Origin: an uncultured Sphaerochaeta sp.
GTDB taxonomy: Bacteria; Spirochaetota; Spirochaetia; Sphaerochaetales; Sphaerochaetaceae
Length of the DNA stretch: 64,000 nt
Reading direction: 5' to 3'
Assembly (NCBI RefSeq): GCF_963667405.1
Contig: NZ_OY763408.1
Span: forward strand, 2,131,757-2,195,756
Within the stretch, counting starts at the first letter, position 1, and every line of letters starts with the position of its first letter. The position numbers and the translations under genes are program-made. The notes beneath the pieces were generated by a model, which had not been told where the DNA came from, did no database searches, and saw nothing but the letters and a program-made list of their open reading frames with translations. Below are positions 7,126 to 15,972 of this stretch, piece by piece.

Positions 7126-8972
7126 AGGCTAAGCTGCTTCAGCAGCCGCTGTGCAACCGAAAGCGGCAGCGAACTCTCCTTGGCCAAATCCTCAGCGCTC
7201 TTGCTGAGCAGTACCTCAAGACTGCCGAACTGTTTCATCAGTTGCTCACTGCGCTTCTTTCCGATGCCCTCGACTGATTCCAAGAGGCGGAAAGAAGCCT
7301 CCTTGCTGCGGGCAGCTTGGTTTGCGCTGGTGGCAAAACGGTGGCACTCATCCCTGACAGCAATAACCAAGCGGAGTGCCTCGCTCTCCTCAGGGAGCTG
7401 GAGGTCCTCCCTCTCATCATCAAACACAATGGTCTCAAACTGTTCGGCCAGCCCGATGATGGGAATCTCGAACATCCCCAGGTCATCAAGAATCTGCCGG
7501 GCAGCATTGACCTGCCCCTTGCCACCATCGATGATCAGAAGTCCGGGCCTTTCCAGGTTTTCGTTCAGGATCTTGGAGTATCTGCGGGCCACCGCCTCAC
7601 GGATGGACTCATAGTCATCTATCTTTCCCTCAAGGCTCTTGATGTTGTACCTGCGGTAGTTCGGCTTGTCGGGATTGCCATCACGGAAGGAGATGAGCGA
7701 GGCAATCGTATATTTTCCGGCCAGATGGGCGATGTCGAAGCCCTCGATCAAGGAAGGGGGAGCAGACAGACCCAGAATCTCAGCCAGTTCCTCTATCGCA
7801 CGAGTATTGTCCCTGCTCTTGAGGCGCTTCTCCACATCCCTGGTGGCATTCTCACGGGCCATCCTCAGGATCCTGAAGTGCTTCCCATCGGAAGGAAGGC
7901 TCACTTCCAGCCGACCACCGAGCTGTTCGGTGAAATACCGCCTGATCAGGTCGACATCTATCTCATGGGAGACATAGAGGAACTGCGGCAGTTTCAGGCC
8001 ATCGGCATAGTACTGGACAAGGAAGTTGAGCAGGGTCTCGGTCTCATCACCAAAGGTTTCCCCACGATACAGGGCACGGCCGATGAGCTGGCCGCTGCGC
8101 ATCTGCATCAGGCTGATGGTGCACAAGGGCCCACGCATCTCAATGGCGGCATAGTCACGGCTCTCCTGGGTGAAGTCCTGTACCTGCTGCCCTGTTTCGA
8201 TCGCCCTGATTGCAGCAATCTGATCCCGCTTGATGGCAGCTTCCTCAAAATTCATTGCCTTGCTGGCCTGAAGCATCTGGCCCTCAAGCTGGGCAACCAA
8301 GGCCTCGGTTCTTCCCTCCAGCAAGTTCTTTACTGCGGTGATGGAGCTCTGGTACTCCTTCTCACTGACAAGGTTTGCACAAGGCCCGCTGCACAGTCCG
8401 ATATGGTAGTAGAGACACGGCTTTTCCCGCATTCTCAGCGGAGTTCCGCAGCGCCTGAGCGGAAAGAGTTTGGCTATCAGGTCAAGGTAGAGCTCAAGCT
8501 TGCTCCCATCAGGATAGGGTCCGTAGTAGGAGGAACCGTCATCGATGATGCGCCGGGTCTTGAAAACCTTGGGAAAGCGCTCGTTGGTGATACGGATCAC
8601 CGGATAGCTTTTCCCGTCCTTGAGGGAGATGTTGTAGTGCGGAGAATACTTCTTGATGAGGTTGTTCTCAAGAACCAAGGCCTCATACTCATTGCCGGTG
8701 ATGATGTGCTCGATGCGGGCAATCTTGCGGACCAATGCAGCAGTCTTTGGACTGCGATTCGCCAGGAAGTAGCTGGTTACCCGCTTCTTCAGATCCTTGG
8801 CCTTGCCCACATAGATGATGGTGTCCTTCTCATCGCGCATGAGGTACACACCGCTTGCATGGGGCATCTGCCTCGCCATTTCGTGAGGATTGATGCCTTC
8901 TGCCACCTCGGTGCCAAAGCTCTCGATGCTCGAGGTGGTCTGATATACCTTCTTCTCCTGCTTCTTACCCAT
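7122..8972 (-). CDS. uvrC: Excinuclease ABC subunit C
   Basis: A 616-residue UvrC. The GIY-YIG nuclease domain begins at SGVYLMRDEKD (GVY 41-43, YVG 54-56), followed by a Cys pair region (CLYYHIGLCSGPC), a UVR motif near NFEEAAIKRDQI, the RNase-H-like domain with GFDIAHLAG and LLIIDGGKGQ, and C-terminal tandem helix-hairpin-helix (SVEGIGKKRSEQLM). It makes both incisions in nucleotide excision repair. The ATG at 8972 avoids an unlikely N-terminal extension across the divergent promoter region. Confidence 0.95.
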   Translation of the reverse strand: MGKKQEKKVYQTTSSIESFGTEVAEGINPHEMARQMPHASGVYLMRDEKDTIIYVGKAKDLKKRVTSYFLANRSPKTAALVRKIARIEHIITGNEYEALVLENNLIKKYSPHYNISLKDGKSYPVIRITNERFPKVFKTRRIIDDGSSYYGPYPDGSKLELYLDLIAKLFPLRRCGTPLRMREKPCLYYHIGLCSGPCANLVSEKEYQSSITAVKNLLEGRTEALVAQLEGQMLQASKAMNFEEAAIKRDQIAAIRAIETGQQVQDFTQESRDYAAIEMRGPLCTISLMQMRSGQLIGRALYRGETFGDETETLLNFLVQYYADGLKLPQFLYVSHEIDVDLIRRYFTEQLGGRLEVSLPSDGKHFRILRMARENATRDVEKRLKSRDNTRAIEELAEILGLSAPPSLIEGFDIAHLAGKYTIASLISFRDGNPDKPNYRRYNIKSLEGKIDDYESIREAVARRYSKILNENLERPGLLIIDGGKGQVNAARQILDDLGMFEIPIIGLAEQFETIVFDDEREDLQLPEESEALRLVIAVRDECHRFATSANQAARSKEASFRLLESVEGIGKKRSEQLMKQFGSLEVLLSKSAEDLAKESSLPLSVAQRLLKQLSL

Positions 8973-8981
8973 CGTCCTTAG

Positions 8982-9010
8982 AGCATAGCCACCTCCCCTT
9001 GTTTTGGCAA
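8982..9010 (-). promoter_or_regulatory. uvrC promoter, near-leaderless
   Basis: On the minus strand TTGCCA (9005-9010) and TATGCT (8982-8987) are 17 bases apart. The -10 ends 9 bases before the uvrC ATG, leaving an expected leader of about 3 bases. It overlaps the divergent promoter of the SPL-like gene. Confidence 0.5.
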
Positions 9011-9027
9011 TCCACAATGGCTACAAT
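8999..9027 (+). promoter_or_regulatory. Promoter of the SPL-like gene, leaderless
   Basis: TTGTTT (8999-9004) and TACAAT (9022-9027) have a 17-base spacer. The -10 ends 7 bases before the ATG at 9035, so transcription should begin at or next to the start codon. There is no Shine-Dalgarno sequence. This decides the choice of ATG 9035 over upstream TTG/ATG codons, which lie inside the promoter. Confidence 0.5.
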
Positions 9028-9034
9028 GGCGGGC

Positions 9035-10258
9035 ATGGACCACCCCCTTTTTTCAAGTCTTCCGTCCGAAGACCAAGCATACCTTGCCGGACTCTTCGGA
9101 CGACACCACTTCAGCTACCAGGAACAACGCCAGATCATCGAGAACGCCTGTGATGTCCGCATGTGGGACAAGGGGAGCATCAGTGAGTGGATTGATGAGG
9201 AGAAATCTGGGCGGGAACTCTTTTCCAACCATCTGAAGCACATGAAAGCTGAACGGGAAAAACCCACAGACTACGCTGATTTCATGCCCGAAGAGCGGAT
9301 GCCGGACAAGTACAAGAGCCTCTTCGTCTCCTCCGACACATTGATGGGCCGCTGTCCCTGTCCCGTAGAGGGTGAGAAAACGCGGTGCTGCAATCTCAAG
9401 ACCCTGGATGTCGTGCAGCAGTGCGCCTTCGGTTGCTCCTACTGTTCCATCCAGTCCTTCTACAACAGTCATGAGATACGGGTAGTGGAAAACCTTGGCC
9501 AACGGCTCTCCTCCCTTGAGCTGGAAGAGGGAACCTGGCACATCGGAACAGGGCAGAGCAGTGACTCGCTGCTGTGGGGAAATGAGTACGGCACGCTCGA
9601 TGCCCTCTCGGCATTTGCACGCAAGCATCCAAACCTGATCATCGAACTGAAAACCAAGAGCAAGCGAACCGATTACCTGGATCTCAACCTTCCGCTGAAT
9701 ATGGTCCCGACCTGGTCGCTGAATGCTGAGACGATCATCGCAAAGGAAGAACATCTGACAGCAACGCTGGGCCAACGTCTTGAGGCCGCCCAGCGTGCAC
9801 GGGACAAGGGCCTTCTCATCGGATTCCACCTCCATCCCATGGTCCATTTCTCCGGTTGGGAGGACGAGTACGGCTCCCTGATCGATACGATTGTTTCCAG
9901 TTTCGAACCTGAGGACCTGATGATGTTCAGCCTTGGAACCCTCACATTCACGAAGGCAGTACTGCGCGAACTGCGCAGTTCGCAACGAAAAACCAGGATC
10001 CTTGACATGGATCTTACCCTCACTGCCGGCAAATACTCCTATCCCTTGGAAACAAAGCAAAAACTCTTTGGCTTTGCCTACGACAGGTTCCCCGCCTCCT
10101 GGAAGCAGGGCTCTCCCTTCTTCTACCTCTGCATGGAGGATCCCTCCCTCTGGGAACCCACCTTCGGGTACAGCTATCCCAACGACCGGGCATTTGAGGC
10201 AGCCATGCGGCAGTCGTACCTGTCAGAACTCAATAAGAGAGAGCACAACCAAGAATGA
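9035..10258 (+). CDS. Radical SAM protein of the spore photoproduct lyase family
   Basis: A 407-residue protein with a CX3CX2C iron-sulfur motif CAFGCSYC (Cys130, 134, 137), a second Cys-rich stretch just before it (CPCP, CC) and the GTGQSSDSLLWGNEYGT block typical of SPL-like enzymes. True spore photoproduct lyase repairs a thymine dimer of spore DNA; family members in non-sporulating bacteria have unproven roles. Divergent transcription from uvrC with overlapping promoters suggests a DNA-repair role. The start is placed at 9035 from the leaderless promoter geometry. Confidence 0.7.
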   Translation: MDHPLFSSLPSEDQAYLAGLFGRHHFSYQEQRQIIENACDVRMWDKGSISEWIDEEKSGRELFSNHLKHMKAEREKPTDYADFMPEERMPDKYKSLFVSSDTLMGRCPCPVEGEKTRCCNLKTLDVVQQCAFGCSYCSIQSFYNSHEIRVVENLGQRLSSLELEEGTWHIGTGQSSDSLLWGNEYGTLDALSAFARKHPNLIIELKTKSKRTDYLDLNLPLNMVPTWSLNAETIIAKEEHLTATLGQRLEAAQRARDKGLLIGFHLHPMVHFSGWEDEYGSLIDTIVSSFEPEDLMMFSLGTLTFTKAVLRELRSSQRKTRILDMDLTLTAGKYSYPLETKQKLFGFAYDRFPASWKQGSPFFYLCMEDPSLWEPTFGYSYPNDRAFEAAMRQSYLSELNKREHNQE

Positions 10259-10344
10259 AAACCCGGATTTGCTTTTGTGCTTGAGCTCTCTGCCCAAGCG
10301 CGCTACACTCAAACCGAATCCCATCCCATCGAGTGGAGCAGTTG

Positions 10345-11265
10345 ATGAGCAGACGTAATGATGCGGTGCGTGTGTATGATTTGGCACCTTACAAACAGAT
10401 ATTTCCCTACATCATGCCCAAAAGGTGTGAATCGCTGGTCTACCAGAACATGGTGCTCGATCTGACCGGTACAGTCGAATTCATCAAGCACAACAAGACC
10501 CCACAAGGGCGTTCCTACCGTGTATTCGAGGTCTTTCTTGCCGCTCTTCTGCGCACCATCACCCTGCGGCCTGAGCTGAACAGGTTTGTTTCCCACTACC
10601 AGCATTGGCAACGCAAGGATCTCTCCATCAATTTTGTGGTGAAAGAGGACTATAGCGACGAGTCTCCCGAGCACAGCATGCCGCTCTACTTCCGAGAGGA
10701 TATGACCCTCGATGAGATTTCAGAAATAATCAATGCGGCCATCGAGGAACAGAGAAAGCCCGCCTCAAGCAACTTCACGGACAAGGCAATCCTGTTCTTC
10801 CTCAAGTTTCCCCGTCCGATCATCCGGCTGGTGGTCGGGACGGCAAGCCTTCTGGACCGGCATGGGAAGGCCCCGAAAGCACTGCGTGATGCAGACGGGC
10901 TGCATACCAGCCTGTTTGTCAGCAATATGGGCAGCATTGGGCTGGGAGGGGGAAGCCCCCATCACCATTTGTACGAGTGGGGAACAACAAGCGTATTTGT
11001 CACCATGGGGGTGCTCAAACGAAGCCACCACCAGGAGGGCGGGCGTCTTATGAGACGGGATACGATGGAGGTGGGGTTCACCGTCGACGAGCGCATCACC
11101 GACGGCTTCTATTTCACCAAGTCCATCAAGCTGTTCCAGGACTTGCTGGCCAACCCGGAAGTCCTGCTCTCACGAGCTGAGGTACCTCCAAGGCCAATGA
11201 GCAAACGCGAATACAAGCGCTCTAGGAAAGCTTCTGCTCAAACAACTCCAAAGAACGACCGGTAA
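10345..11265 (+). CDS. Stand-alone E2-type (CAT-fold) acyltransferase-like protein lacking the catalytic His
   Basis: A 306-residue protein that corresponds only to the catalytic domain of 2-oxoacid dehydrogenase E2; no lipoyl or peripheral-subunit-binding domain is present. The fold markers FEVFLAALLRTI, TSLFVSNMGSIGL and the C-terminal active-site loop are visible. In that loop, DERITDG (248-254), Glu249 replaces the His of the usual DHRxxDG, so ordinary acyl transfer is doubtful. GGAG at 10334 favours ATG 10345 over GTG 10333. It overlaps thyX tail to tail by 44 bases. Function unknown. Confidence 0.65.
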   Translation: MSRRNDAVRVYDLAPYKQIFPYIMPKRCESLVYQNMVLDLTGTVEFIKHNKTPQGRSYRVFEVFLAALLRTITLRPELNRFVSHYQHWQRKDLSINFVVKEDYSDESPEHSMPLYFREDMTLDEISEIINAAIEEQRKPASSNFTDKAILFFLKFPRPIIRLVVGTASLLDRHGKAPKALRDADGLHTSLFVSNMGSIGLGGGSPHHHLYEWGTTSVFVTMGVLKRSHHQEGGRLMRRDTMEVGFTVDERITDGFYFTKSIKLFQDLLANPEVLLSRAEVPPRPMSKREYKRSRKASAQTTPKNDR

Positions 11266-12043
11266 GGGGATTGCCCTCACCCTTGAGCATACATTTGAGT
11301 GCATCGAGCTCACTCGAGCTGAACGTCTTGCTTCCCCTCTTGTGTTCCTCGAACGCTTCGGTAGCCATGGGGCAGACCAGCCGGACCATCTCCAGGATGG
11401 TCTGTGCATAGGCGCGGATCTCATACTGGGCGTGTGCATCAAGGCGCAACTGAAGGAAGTGGAAGAGGTTGTGCAGGTCCATCTGCCAGTACCACTCGGT
11501 ATACATGCTCAACGGAAGGTCAACACGGGCCAGTTCACGGGCAATACCTAGGTCCAGCAGTTTCTGGTAGGTTTCGTAGCTGCGCTTCTGGTCTTCAGAC
11601 AACAAGGAAAGCACCTGATCAGCCAAGACCTCGTCGACAGCACCCTCAGCCCTTCCCTGCTTGTTGTCCTCACTCTGGAAATTGATATGTTCGCGATCGG
11701 GAAGATAGCACTGGTCAGTCATGACACTGTAGCGGCCGCTGATCTCATTCACCCGCCCGGTGCGGTGTCTGATCCACTGCCTTGCAACGAAGATGGGCAT
11801 CTTCACATGGAAGGTGAAGTTCACCTGTTCGAAGGGTGAGGTGTGGTCGTTGCGCAGGAGATAACTGATCAGGCCCTTGTCCTGACGGTAGGTCTTGGTG
11901 CCACTGCCGTAGGAGACACGCGCACTCTGTACGATGCGTTCGTCACTGCCCAGATAGTCTACGAGTCGGACAAACCCGTGGTCGAGGACCGCAAACTCCT
12001 TGTCCAGGATCTCTTCTGCTGCAGGTACGATGCAATGCGCCAT
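11222..12043 (-). CDS. thyX: Flavin-dependent thymidylate synthase ThyX
   Basis: A 273-residue protein with the ThyX motif RHRTGRVNEIS (RHRX7S) and flanking QWIRHRT and SGRYSVM. It makes dTMP from dUMP with FAD, NADPH and methylene-THF. A GGGAGGAATT ribosome site precedes ATG 12043. At about 270 residues it is slightly longer than the compact ThyX forms. It lies 68 bases downstream of rsmE on the same strand and overlaps the convergent E2-like gene by 44 bases. Confidence 0.93.
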   Translation of the reverse strand: MAHCIVPAAEEILDKEFAVLDHGFVRLVDYLGSDERIVQSARVSYGSGTKTYRQDKGLISYLLRNDHTSPFEQVNFTFHVKMPIFVARQWIRHRTGRVNEISGRYSVMTDQCYLPDREHINFQSEDNKQGRAEGAVDEVLADQVLSLLSEDQKRSYETYQKLLDLGIARELARVDLPLSMYTEWYWQMDLHNLFHFLQLRLDAHAQYEIRAYAQTILEMVRLVCPMATEAFEEHKRGSKTFSSSELDALKCMLKGEGNPLTGRSLELFEQKLS

Positions 12044-12111
12044 TTCAATTCCTCCCAACGTCTGTAATGCTGGCAATCATGGTACTTGATTCCTCCCACT
12101 CATGCAACAAG

Positions 12112-12834
12112 TCAGAGTAGTCCCATTCGTCCCAGCAGGACGGCCACACCCGCGCTGCAGGCAGTTTCTGTCCTGAGAATCCGTGACCCCAGGGATGCAA
12201 ACAAAAAGCCCGCGTCTGCAAAGCGATCCCGCTCGGTATCGGTGAAACCCCGTTCACCGCCGATGGCCAGCACCACTTCCTGGTGAGCAGTGAGAGAAAG
12301 CGTTGAAAGCGGAGTACCGGGTCTCACATTGTCCAGCACAATCTTGGTGGAGTCGGGCCCAAGCTTTGCAAGGGCATCCCTCACCGATGAGGCAAAGACC
12401 ACCTCGCTGACCGCACACTCCCCGCTCTGCATCGCTCCATCGAGAAGGATGGAGCGGTACTCCCCGCTGGTGTAGAGATTTGCCTGGGCATAGGATTTCT
12501 CCCCGGTTTCCGTCTGGGTGAGCATGATCCGCTCCACCCCAAGGCTCACTGCCTCGCGCAAGATCCTGCGCATACAGATCGGGCGGACCTGGGCGACCAG
12601 AAGCGTCACCGGGTAGAGGCTTGTCCCTTTCGTCTCATCCTGCACGAAGGAGAATGCCACTTCCTTTTCGTCGATGCGCGTGATGGTGGCCGTTCCCTTT
12701 CCCTGATTGACGATACCGGCCCCGAAGGTGTCTCCCTCCTTGAGCCGAAGCACCTTTCTGATGTGCTGGGCCCGTTCATCGGACATATCCAGGATATTCT
12801 CTGCTTCCAAGCTGGCAAAAAGGATGATATTCAT
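12112..12834 (-). CDS. rsmE: 16S rRNA m3U1498 methyltransferase RsmE
   Basis: A 240-residue SPOUT methyltransferase. The N-terminal PUA-like part contains AQHIRKVLRLKEGD; the C-terminal knot has LAIGGERGFTDTERD and LGSRILRTETA, the SAM-binding signature of RsmE. ATG 12834 is chosen over an upstream start because a -10 hexamer lies just before it. Confidence 0.9.
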   Translation of the reverse strand: MNIILFASLEAENILDMSDERAQHIRKVLRLKEGDTFGAGIVNQGKGTATITRIDEKEVAFSFVQDETKGTSLYPVTLLVAQVRPICMRRILREAVSLGVERIMLTQTETGEKSYAQANLYTSGEYRSILLDGAMQSGECAVSEVVFASSVRDALAKLGPDSTKIVLDNVRPGTPLSTLSLTAHQEVVLAIGGERGFTDTERDRFADAGFLFASLGSRILRTETACSAGVAVLLGRMGLL

Positions 12835-12841
12835 GCAATGG

Positions 12842-12872
12842 AGTATAGCATAGTACCGCCAAGGCAAGTAAA
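12842..12872 (-). promoter_or_regulatory. rsmE promoter, leaderless
   Basis: On the minus strand a consensus-like TATACT (12842-12847) ends 7 bases before the rsmE ATG. A weak -35 (TTACTT or TTTACT) sits 18-19 bases upstream. No Shine-Dalgarno sequence is present. Confidence 0.42.
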
Positions 12873-12880
12873 GTATACAC

Positions 12881-13843
12881 ATGAAGAACGCAATCTACGT
12901 AGCTGAATCACACGACTGTGCTGCCAATCTGGCAGGGGAAGCATATCTGCTCACCCTCGACTACGACCATGTGCTCTACCTCTGGGAGAATGACCCCTGC
13001 ATCGTCATCGGGCGCTACCAGAATCCTTTCAGTGAGTGCAATCTCCAGCGAATGGAAGAAAAACAGGTCCAGTTGGTGCGCCGCCATAGCGGCGGGGGGG
13101 CAGTCTACCACGACCGCGGCAACCTCTGTTTTACGCTGATAGGGAACAAGGAGACCAGCAGCAAGGAAGAGAACTTCTCCCTCATCCTGGAAGCACTTTC
13201 CTCTTTAGGCATCGAGTGCGAGCTCTCGGGACGCAACGATATCCTCATCCAGGGCAAAAAGGTCTCGGGCAACGCGTTCCAGACGACAGCCACCAAGTTC
13301 TGCCATCACGGCACACTTCTGATACAGAGCGATCTTTCGGTGATGGGCCAGTATCTGACCCCAAGTTCCACCAAGCTCTCCTCAAAAGCGGTGAAGTCGG
13401 TCTCCTCGAGGGTTGGGAACCTTGCTGAAGCCAGAGGCGATATCTCCAGTGATCTGGTCCAGCAGGCCCTCATCGAAACCTTCATCCGCCGGTATGGCCC
13501 GACTGAGGTCCAAACCGTCGATTTTGCTGCGCTTGAGCAAGCGCAGACAAACTATCGGCTGTTCGGAGACCGTTCGTTGATCCTGGAAAAGACACCCCAA
13601 TTTTCCCACTCCTTCACCCATCGCTTCGACTGGGGAGAGGTCACGCTCCACCTGCAGGTGGTGAAGGGAGTGATAACCGAGGTGAAGCTGTACACCGATG
13701 CCTTGGATACCTCGCTGGCCGAACGGGCAGCAAAGGCTTTGACAGGCGTTGCCTACGATATTGGGGCGATCGGGGATATCCAGAAACAGATCGAGCAGGC
13801 CGATCTTGCCAGCCTGCTCGCCCATTTGGTCACCTTGCTTTAG
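12881..13843 (+). CDS. lplA: Lipoate-protein ligase
   Basis: A 320-residue LplA-family ligase. It contains the substrate-binding blocks PCIVIGRYQNP, RRHSGGGAVYHD (near residues 67-78) and the catalytic Lys region QGKKVSGNAFQ, plus the C-terminal accessory domain FDWGEVTLHLQV. It activates lipoate with ATP and attaches it to E2 or H proteins. No lipoyl domain protein is encoded nearby; the E2-like gene at 10345 has none. No ribosome site is seen before the ATG. Its stop overlaps that of malQ by 4 bases. Confidence 0.88.
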   Translation: MKNAIYVAESHDCAANLAGEAYLLTLDYDHVLYLWENDPCIVIGRYQNPFSECNLQRMEEKQVQLVRRHSGGGAVYHDRGNLCFTLIGNKETSSKEENFSLILEALSSLGIECELSGRNDILIQGKKVSGNAFQTTATKFCHHGTLLIQSDLSVMGQYLTPSSTKLSSKAVKSVSSRVGNLAEARGDISSDLVQQALIETFIRRYGPTEVQTVDFAALEQAQTNYRLFGDRSLILEKTPQFSHSFTHRFDWGEVTLHLQVVKGVITEVKLYTDALDTSLAERAAKALTGVAYDIGAIGDIQKQIEQADLASLLAHLVTLL

Positions 13844-15363
13844 GCTCCGGTTCTTCCGCTCAACTCAATGAGGGAGCGGAGCCGATCGATTCGCCATGCA
13901 TCGAGATGCAGGCTCTTTGCCCTCCAGCTCCAGTTGCTGGTGCCACAGGTTGAGGGGATGTTCATCCTCCCCTCCTGACCCAGTTCCAGCCAGTCCTGCA
14001 TCGGAAGGATGGCATCCTTGGAGGAGGAGAGCAGCATCTGCCTGATCAGCTGCCACACCACCTGGTCGTCCGGACACTCCAGGTATCTGCGAACCAGATC
14101 CTTGGTGAGGCCATCCAGACTCTCATACCAACCGCGGCTGGTATTGTTGTCATGTGTTCCGGTATAGATGACGCTGTTGTACTGGCAGTTGTGCGGCAAG
14201 TAGGCATTGGTTGCATCCAGCATGCCGTTCTCCACATTGAAGGCGAACTGCAGGATCTTCATGCCTGGGAAGTTGTTTGTGTCACGCAGCTCCTCCACGT
14301 CCTCGGTGATGACCCCAAGGTCCTCAGCGATGATCGGAAGATTATTCCCTAGTTTCTCTTTCAGGGCAGCGAAAAGCTCCTGTCCGGGAGCATTCACCCA
14401 CGTCCCGTTCATTGCCGTCTTCTCGCCCCGCTGCACTTCCCAATAGGCAGCAAAGCCACGGAAGTGGTCAATCCTGATGATATCACAGCTTTTGAGAGTC
14501 TGCTCAATGCGCTTGATCCACCAACTGAAGTGCTCCTTGCGGTGTGCATCCCAGTCGTATACGGGGTTTCCCCAGAGTTGGCCGTCAGCGGAGAATGCAT
14601 CGGGGGGAACTCCGCTCGATACGGTCTGCTTCCCCTCCTCGTCCATCTTCAGAAGATGGCGGTTCGCCCAAGCATCGACGCTATCGGGAGCGACAAAGAT
14701 GGGGATGTCTCCGATGATCTGGACCTGATGGGCATTGGCGTAGGCCTTGAGCTTGGCCCATTGGGTGAAGAAGAAATACTGCTGGACCTTGATCCGCTCA
14801 ATCTCCTTCTGGTACTGCTTTCCCACTGCATCCAAAGCAGCAGGGTCCCGCAGTCTCAGTTCAGCAGGCCAGACTTCAAACCAGCGGGAGTCATTGTATA
14901 CGCGGCACAGCACCTGATAGAGGGCATAATCATCAAGAAACCAGGCATTATCGTTGGCAAAGGCCTCGTATGCAGCTCGTTCCGTCTCTTCTGCTTCAGC
15001 AAGGAAAAGATCTGCCGCCTTCTCAAGGAGGGGCTCCTTGTAGGAGCGCACGTTTCCGTAATCTACACGGTCAAGGGGAAACGTGGGAGCAAAAAGAACA
15101 TCCTCCACATCAAGATAACCGTCGTATGCGAGGCTCTTCAGATCAATAAGGAGCTCATTGCCTGCAAAGGAGGAACGGGCGGCATAGGGAGAATCCCCAT
15201 AGCCGGTGGGGCCAAGGGGAAGTATCTGCCAGAGTCTGACCTGAGCCTGGCTCAGGAGGTCGATGAATGCAAAAGCCTCGTCTCCCAAGGAGCCGATTCC
15301 ATGGGTGGAAGGCAGGGAAGTCGGGTGCATGAGCACCCCACAGCGTCTGATGTTGTGTTTCAT
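13840..15363 (-). CDS. malQ: 4-alpha-glucanotransferase (amylomaltase)
   Basis: A 507-residue GH77 enzyme. N-terminal GVLMHPTSLPSTHGIGSLG, the nucleophile region IRIDHFRGF, the acid/base region IIAEDLGVIT and the late TGTHDNNTSRGW are all present. It disproportionates maltodextrins and glycogen-derived glucans. ATG 15363 fits the usual start; a longer frame to 15381 would cross the promoter. It is divergent from carD. Confidence 0.94.
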   Translation of the reverse strand: MKHNIRRCGVLMHPTSLPSTHGIGSLGDEAFAFIDLLSQAQVRLWQILPLGPTGYGDSPYAARSSFAGNELLIDLKSLAYDGYLDVEDVLFAPTFPLDRVDYGNVRSYKEPLLEKAADLFLAEAEETERAAYEAFANDNAWFLDDYALYQVLCRVYNDSRWFEVWPAELRLRDPAALDAVGKQYQKEIERIKVQQYFFFTQWAKLKAYANAHQVQIIGDIPIFVAPDSVDAWANRHLLKMDEEGKQTVSSGVPPDAFSADGQLWGNPVYDWDAHRKEHFSWWIKRIEQTLKSCDIIRIDHFRGFAAYWEVQRGEKTAMNGTWVNAPGQELFAALKEKLGNNLPIIAEDLGVITEDVEELRDTNNFPGMKILQFAFNVENGMLDATNAYLPHNCQYNSVIYTGTHDNNTSRGWYESLDGLTKDLVRRYLECPDDQVVWQLIRQMLLSSSKDAILPMQDWLELGQEGRMNIPSTCGTSNWSWRAKSLHLDAWRIDRLRSLIELSGRTGA

Positions 15364-15369
15364 GGCCCC

Positions 15370-15375
15370 ACTATA
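15370..15375 (-). promoter_or_regulatory. malQ -10 element, leaderless
   Basis: On the minus strand TATAGT ends 6 bases before the malQ ATG, so +1 would be the A of the start codon. No good -35 or ribosome-binding site is visible, so support is moderate. Confidence 0.35.
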
Positions 15376-15432
15376 CTGCATTTTCTTGCGAAGAGGCTAT
15401 CCAAAGGAGTGAAGAGTTTGCAATGAGTCGCC

Positions 15433-15461
15433 TTGTTTTAAAGGAAAAAATCGGATATACT
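15433..15461 (+). promoter_or_regulatory. carD promoter, leaderless
   Basis: TTGTTT (15433-15438) and TATACT (15456-15461) are 17 bases apart and the ATG at 15468 begins exactly 6 bases after the -10, so the transcript should start on the start codon. This is the clearest of the leaderless promoters in the window and rules out the upstream ATG at 15423, which lies 5' of the promoter. Confidence 0.6.
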
Positions 15462-15467
15462 TGCGCT

Positions 15468-15971
15468 ATGGATTTACCGCAGGAAAAAGTACAATTTGCC
15501 GTTGGGGAACATGTAGTATATCCCCTTCAGGGAGTAGGCGTCATCAAACGCATCGAAGAGCGAACGTTCAGAGGTGCAGTTGTGATGTATTACGTCATCT
15601 ACCTTGATATCTCTGACATGACGGTTATGATTCCTGTGGAAAAATCAAAAGAGATGGGGATACGGCCCATAGTGGAGCAGAAAGAGGCACAGGCTGCCAT
15701 CGATTCCATCTCCAGCAAGTATGAGCCGATGCCTGTAGACTGGAAGGCCCGCTACCAGATGAATGTCGATCTGCTCAAGCAGGGATCGATTGCATCCATT
15801 GCCAAGGTGGTGCAGGCCCTCTACCACCGCAGCAAGATCAAGGAACTTCCGGTGCAGGAACGCAAGCTTTATGACAATGCTTTGCGCCTGCTGATCGATG
15901 AAACCTCGTTCTCTTTGAAAAAAGACAAGAAGGAGATCGAGATGCTCGTATTCTCCAAGCTGGAGAAGTAG
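15468..15971 (+). CDS. carD: CarD-family RNA polymerase-binding regulator
   Basis: A 167-residue protein. The N-terminal Tudor-like RNAP-interaction domain reads FAVGEHVVYPLQGVGVIKRI and is followed by a helical DNA-binding half with LYHRSKIKELPVQERKLYDNA. CarD proteins bind the RNAP beta subunit and stabilise open complexes, especially at rRNA and growth-related promoters. The start at MDLPQEK is set by the leaderless promoter. ispD follows after one base, so carD-ispD-ispF look like one transcription unit. Confidence 0.9.
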   Translation: MDLPQEKVQFAVGEHVVYPLQGVGVIKRIEERTFRGAVVMYYVIYLDISDMTVMIPVEKSKEMGIRPIVEQKEAQAAIDSISSKYEPMPVDWKARYQMNVDLLKQGSIASIAKVVQALYHRSKIKELPVQERKLYDNALRLLIDETSFSLKKDKKEIEMLVFSKLEK

Positions 15972-15972
15972 C

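Noticed and set aside
7317-8981. A 554-residue open frame antisense to uvrC
   Set aside because: It is the complement of a GC-rich conserved gene, has no family features, and uvrC on the other strand is unambiguous.
14464-15426. A 320-residue frame antisense to malQ
   Set aside because: No motif or ribosome site; malQ motifs are complete on the other strand.
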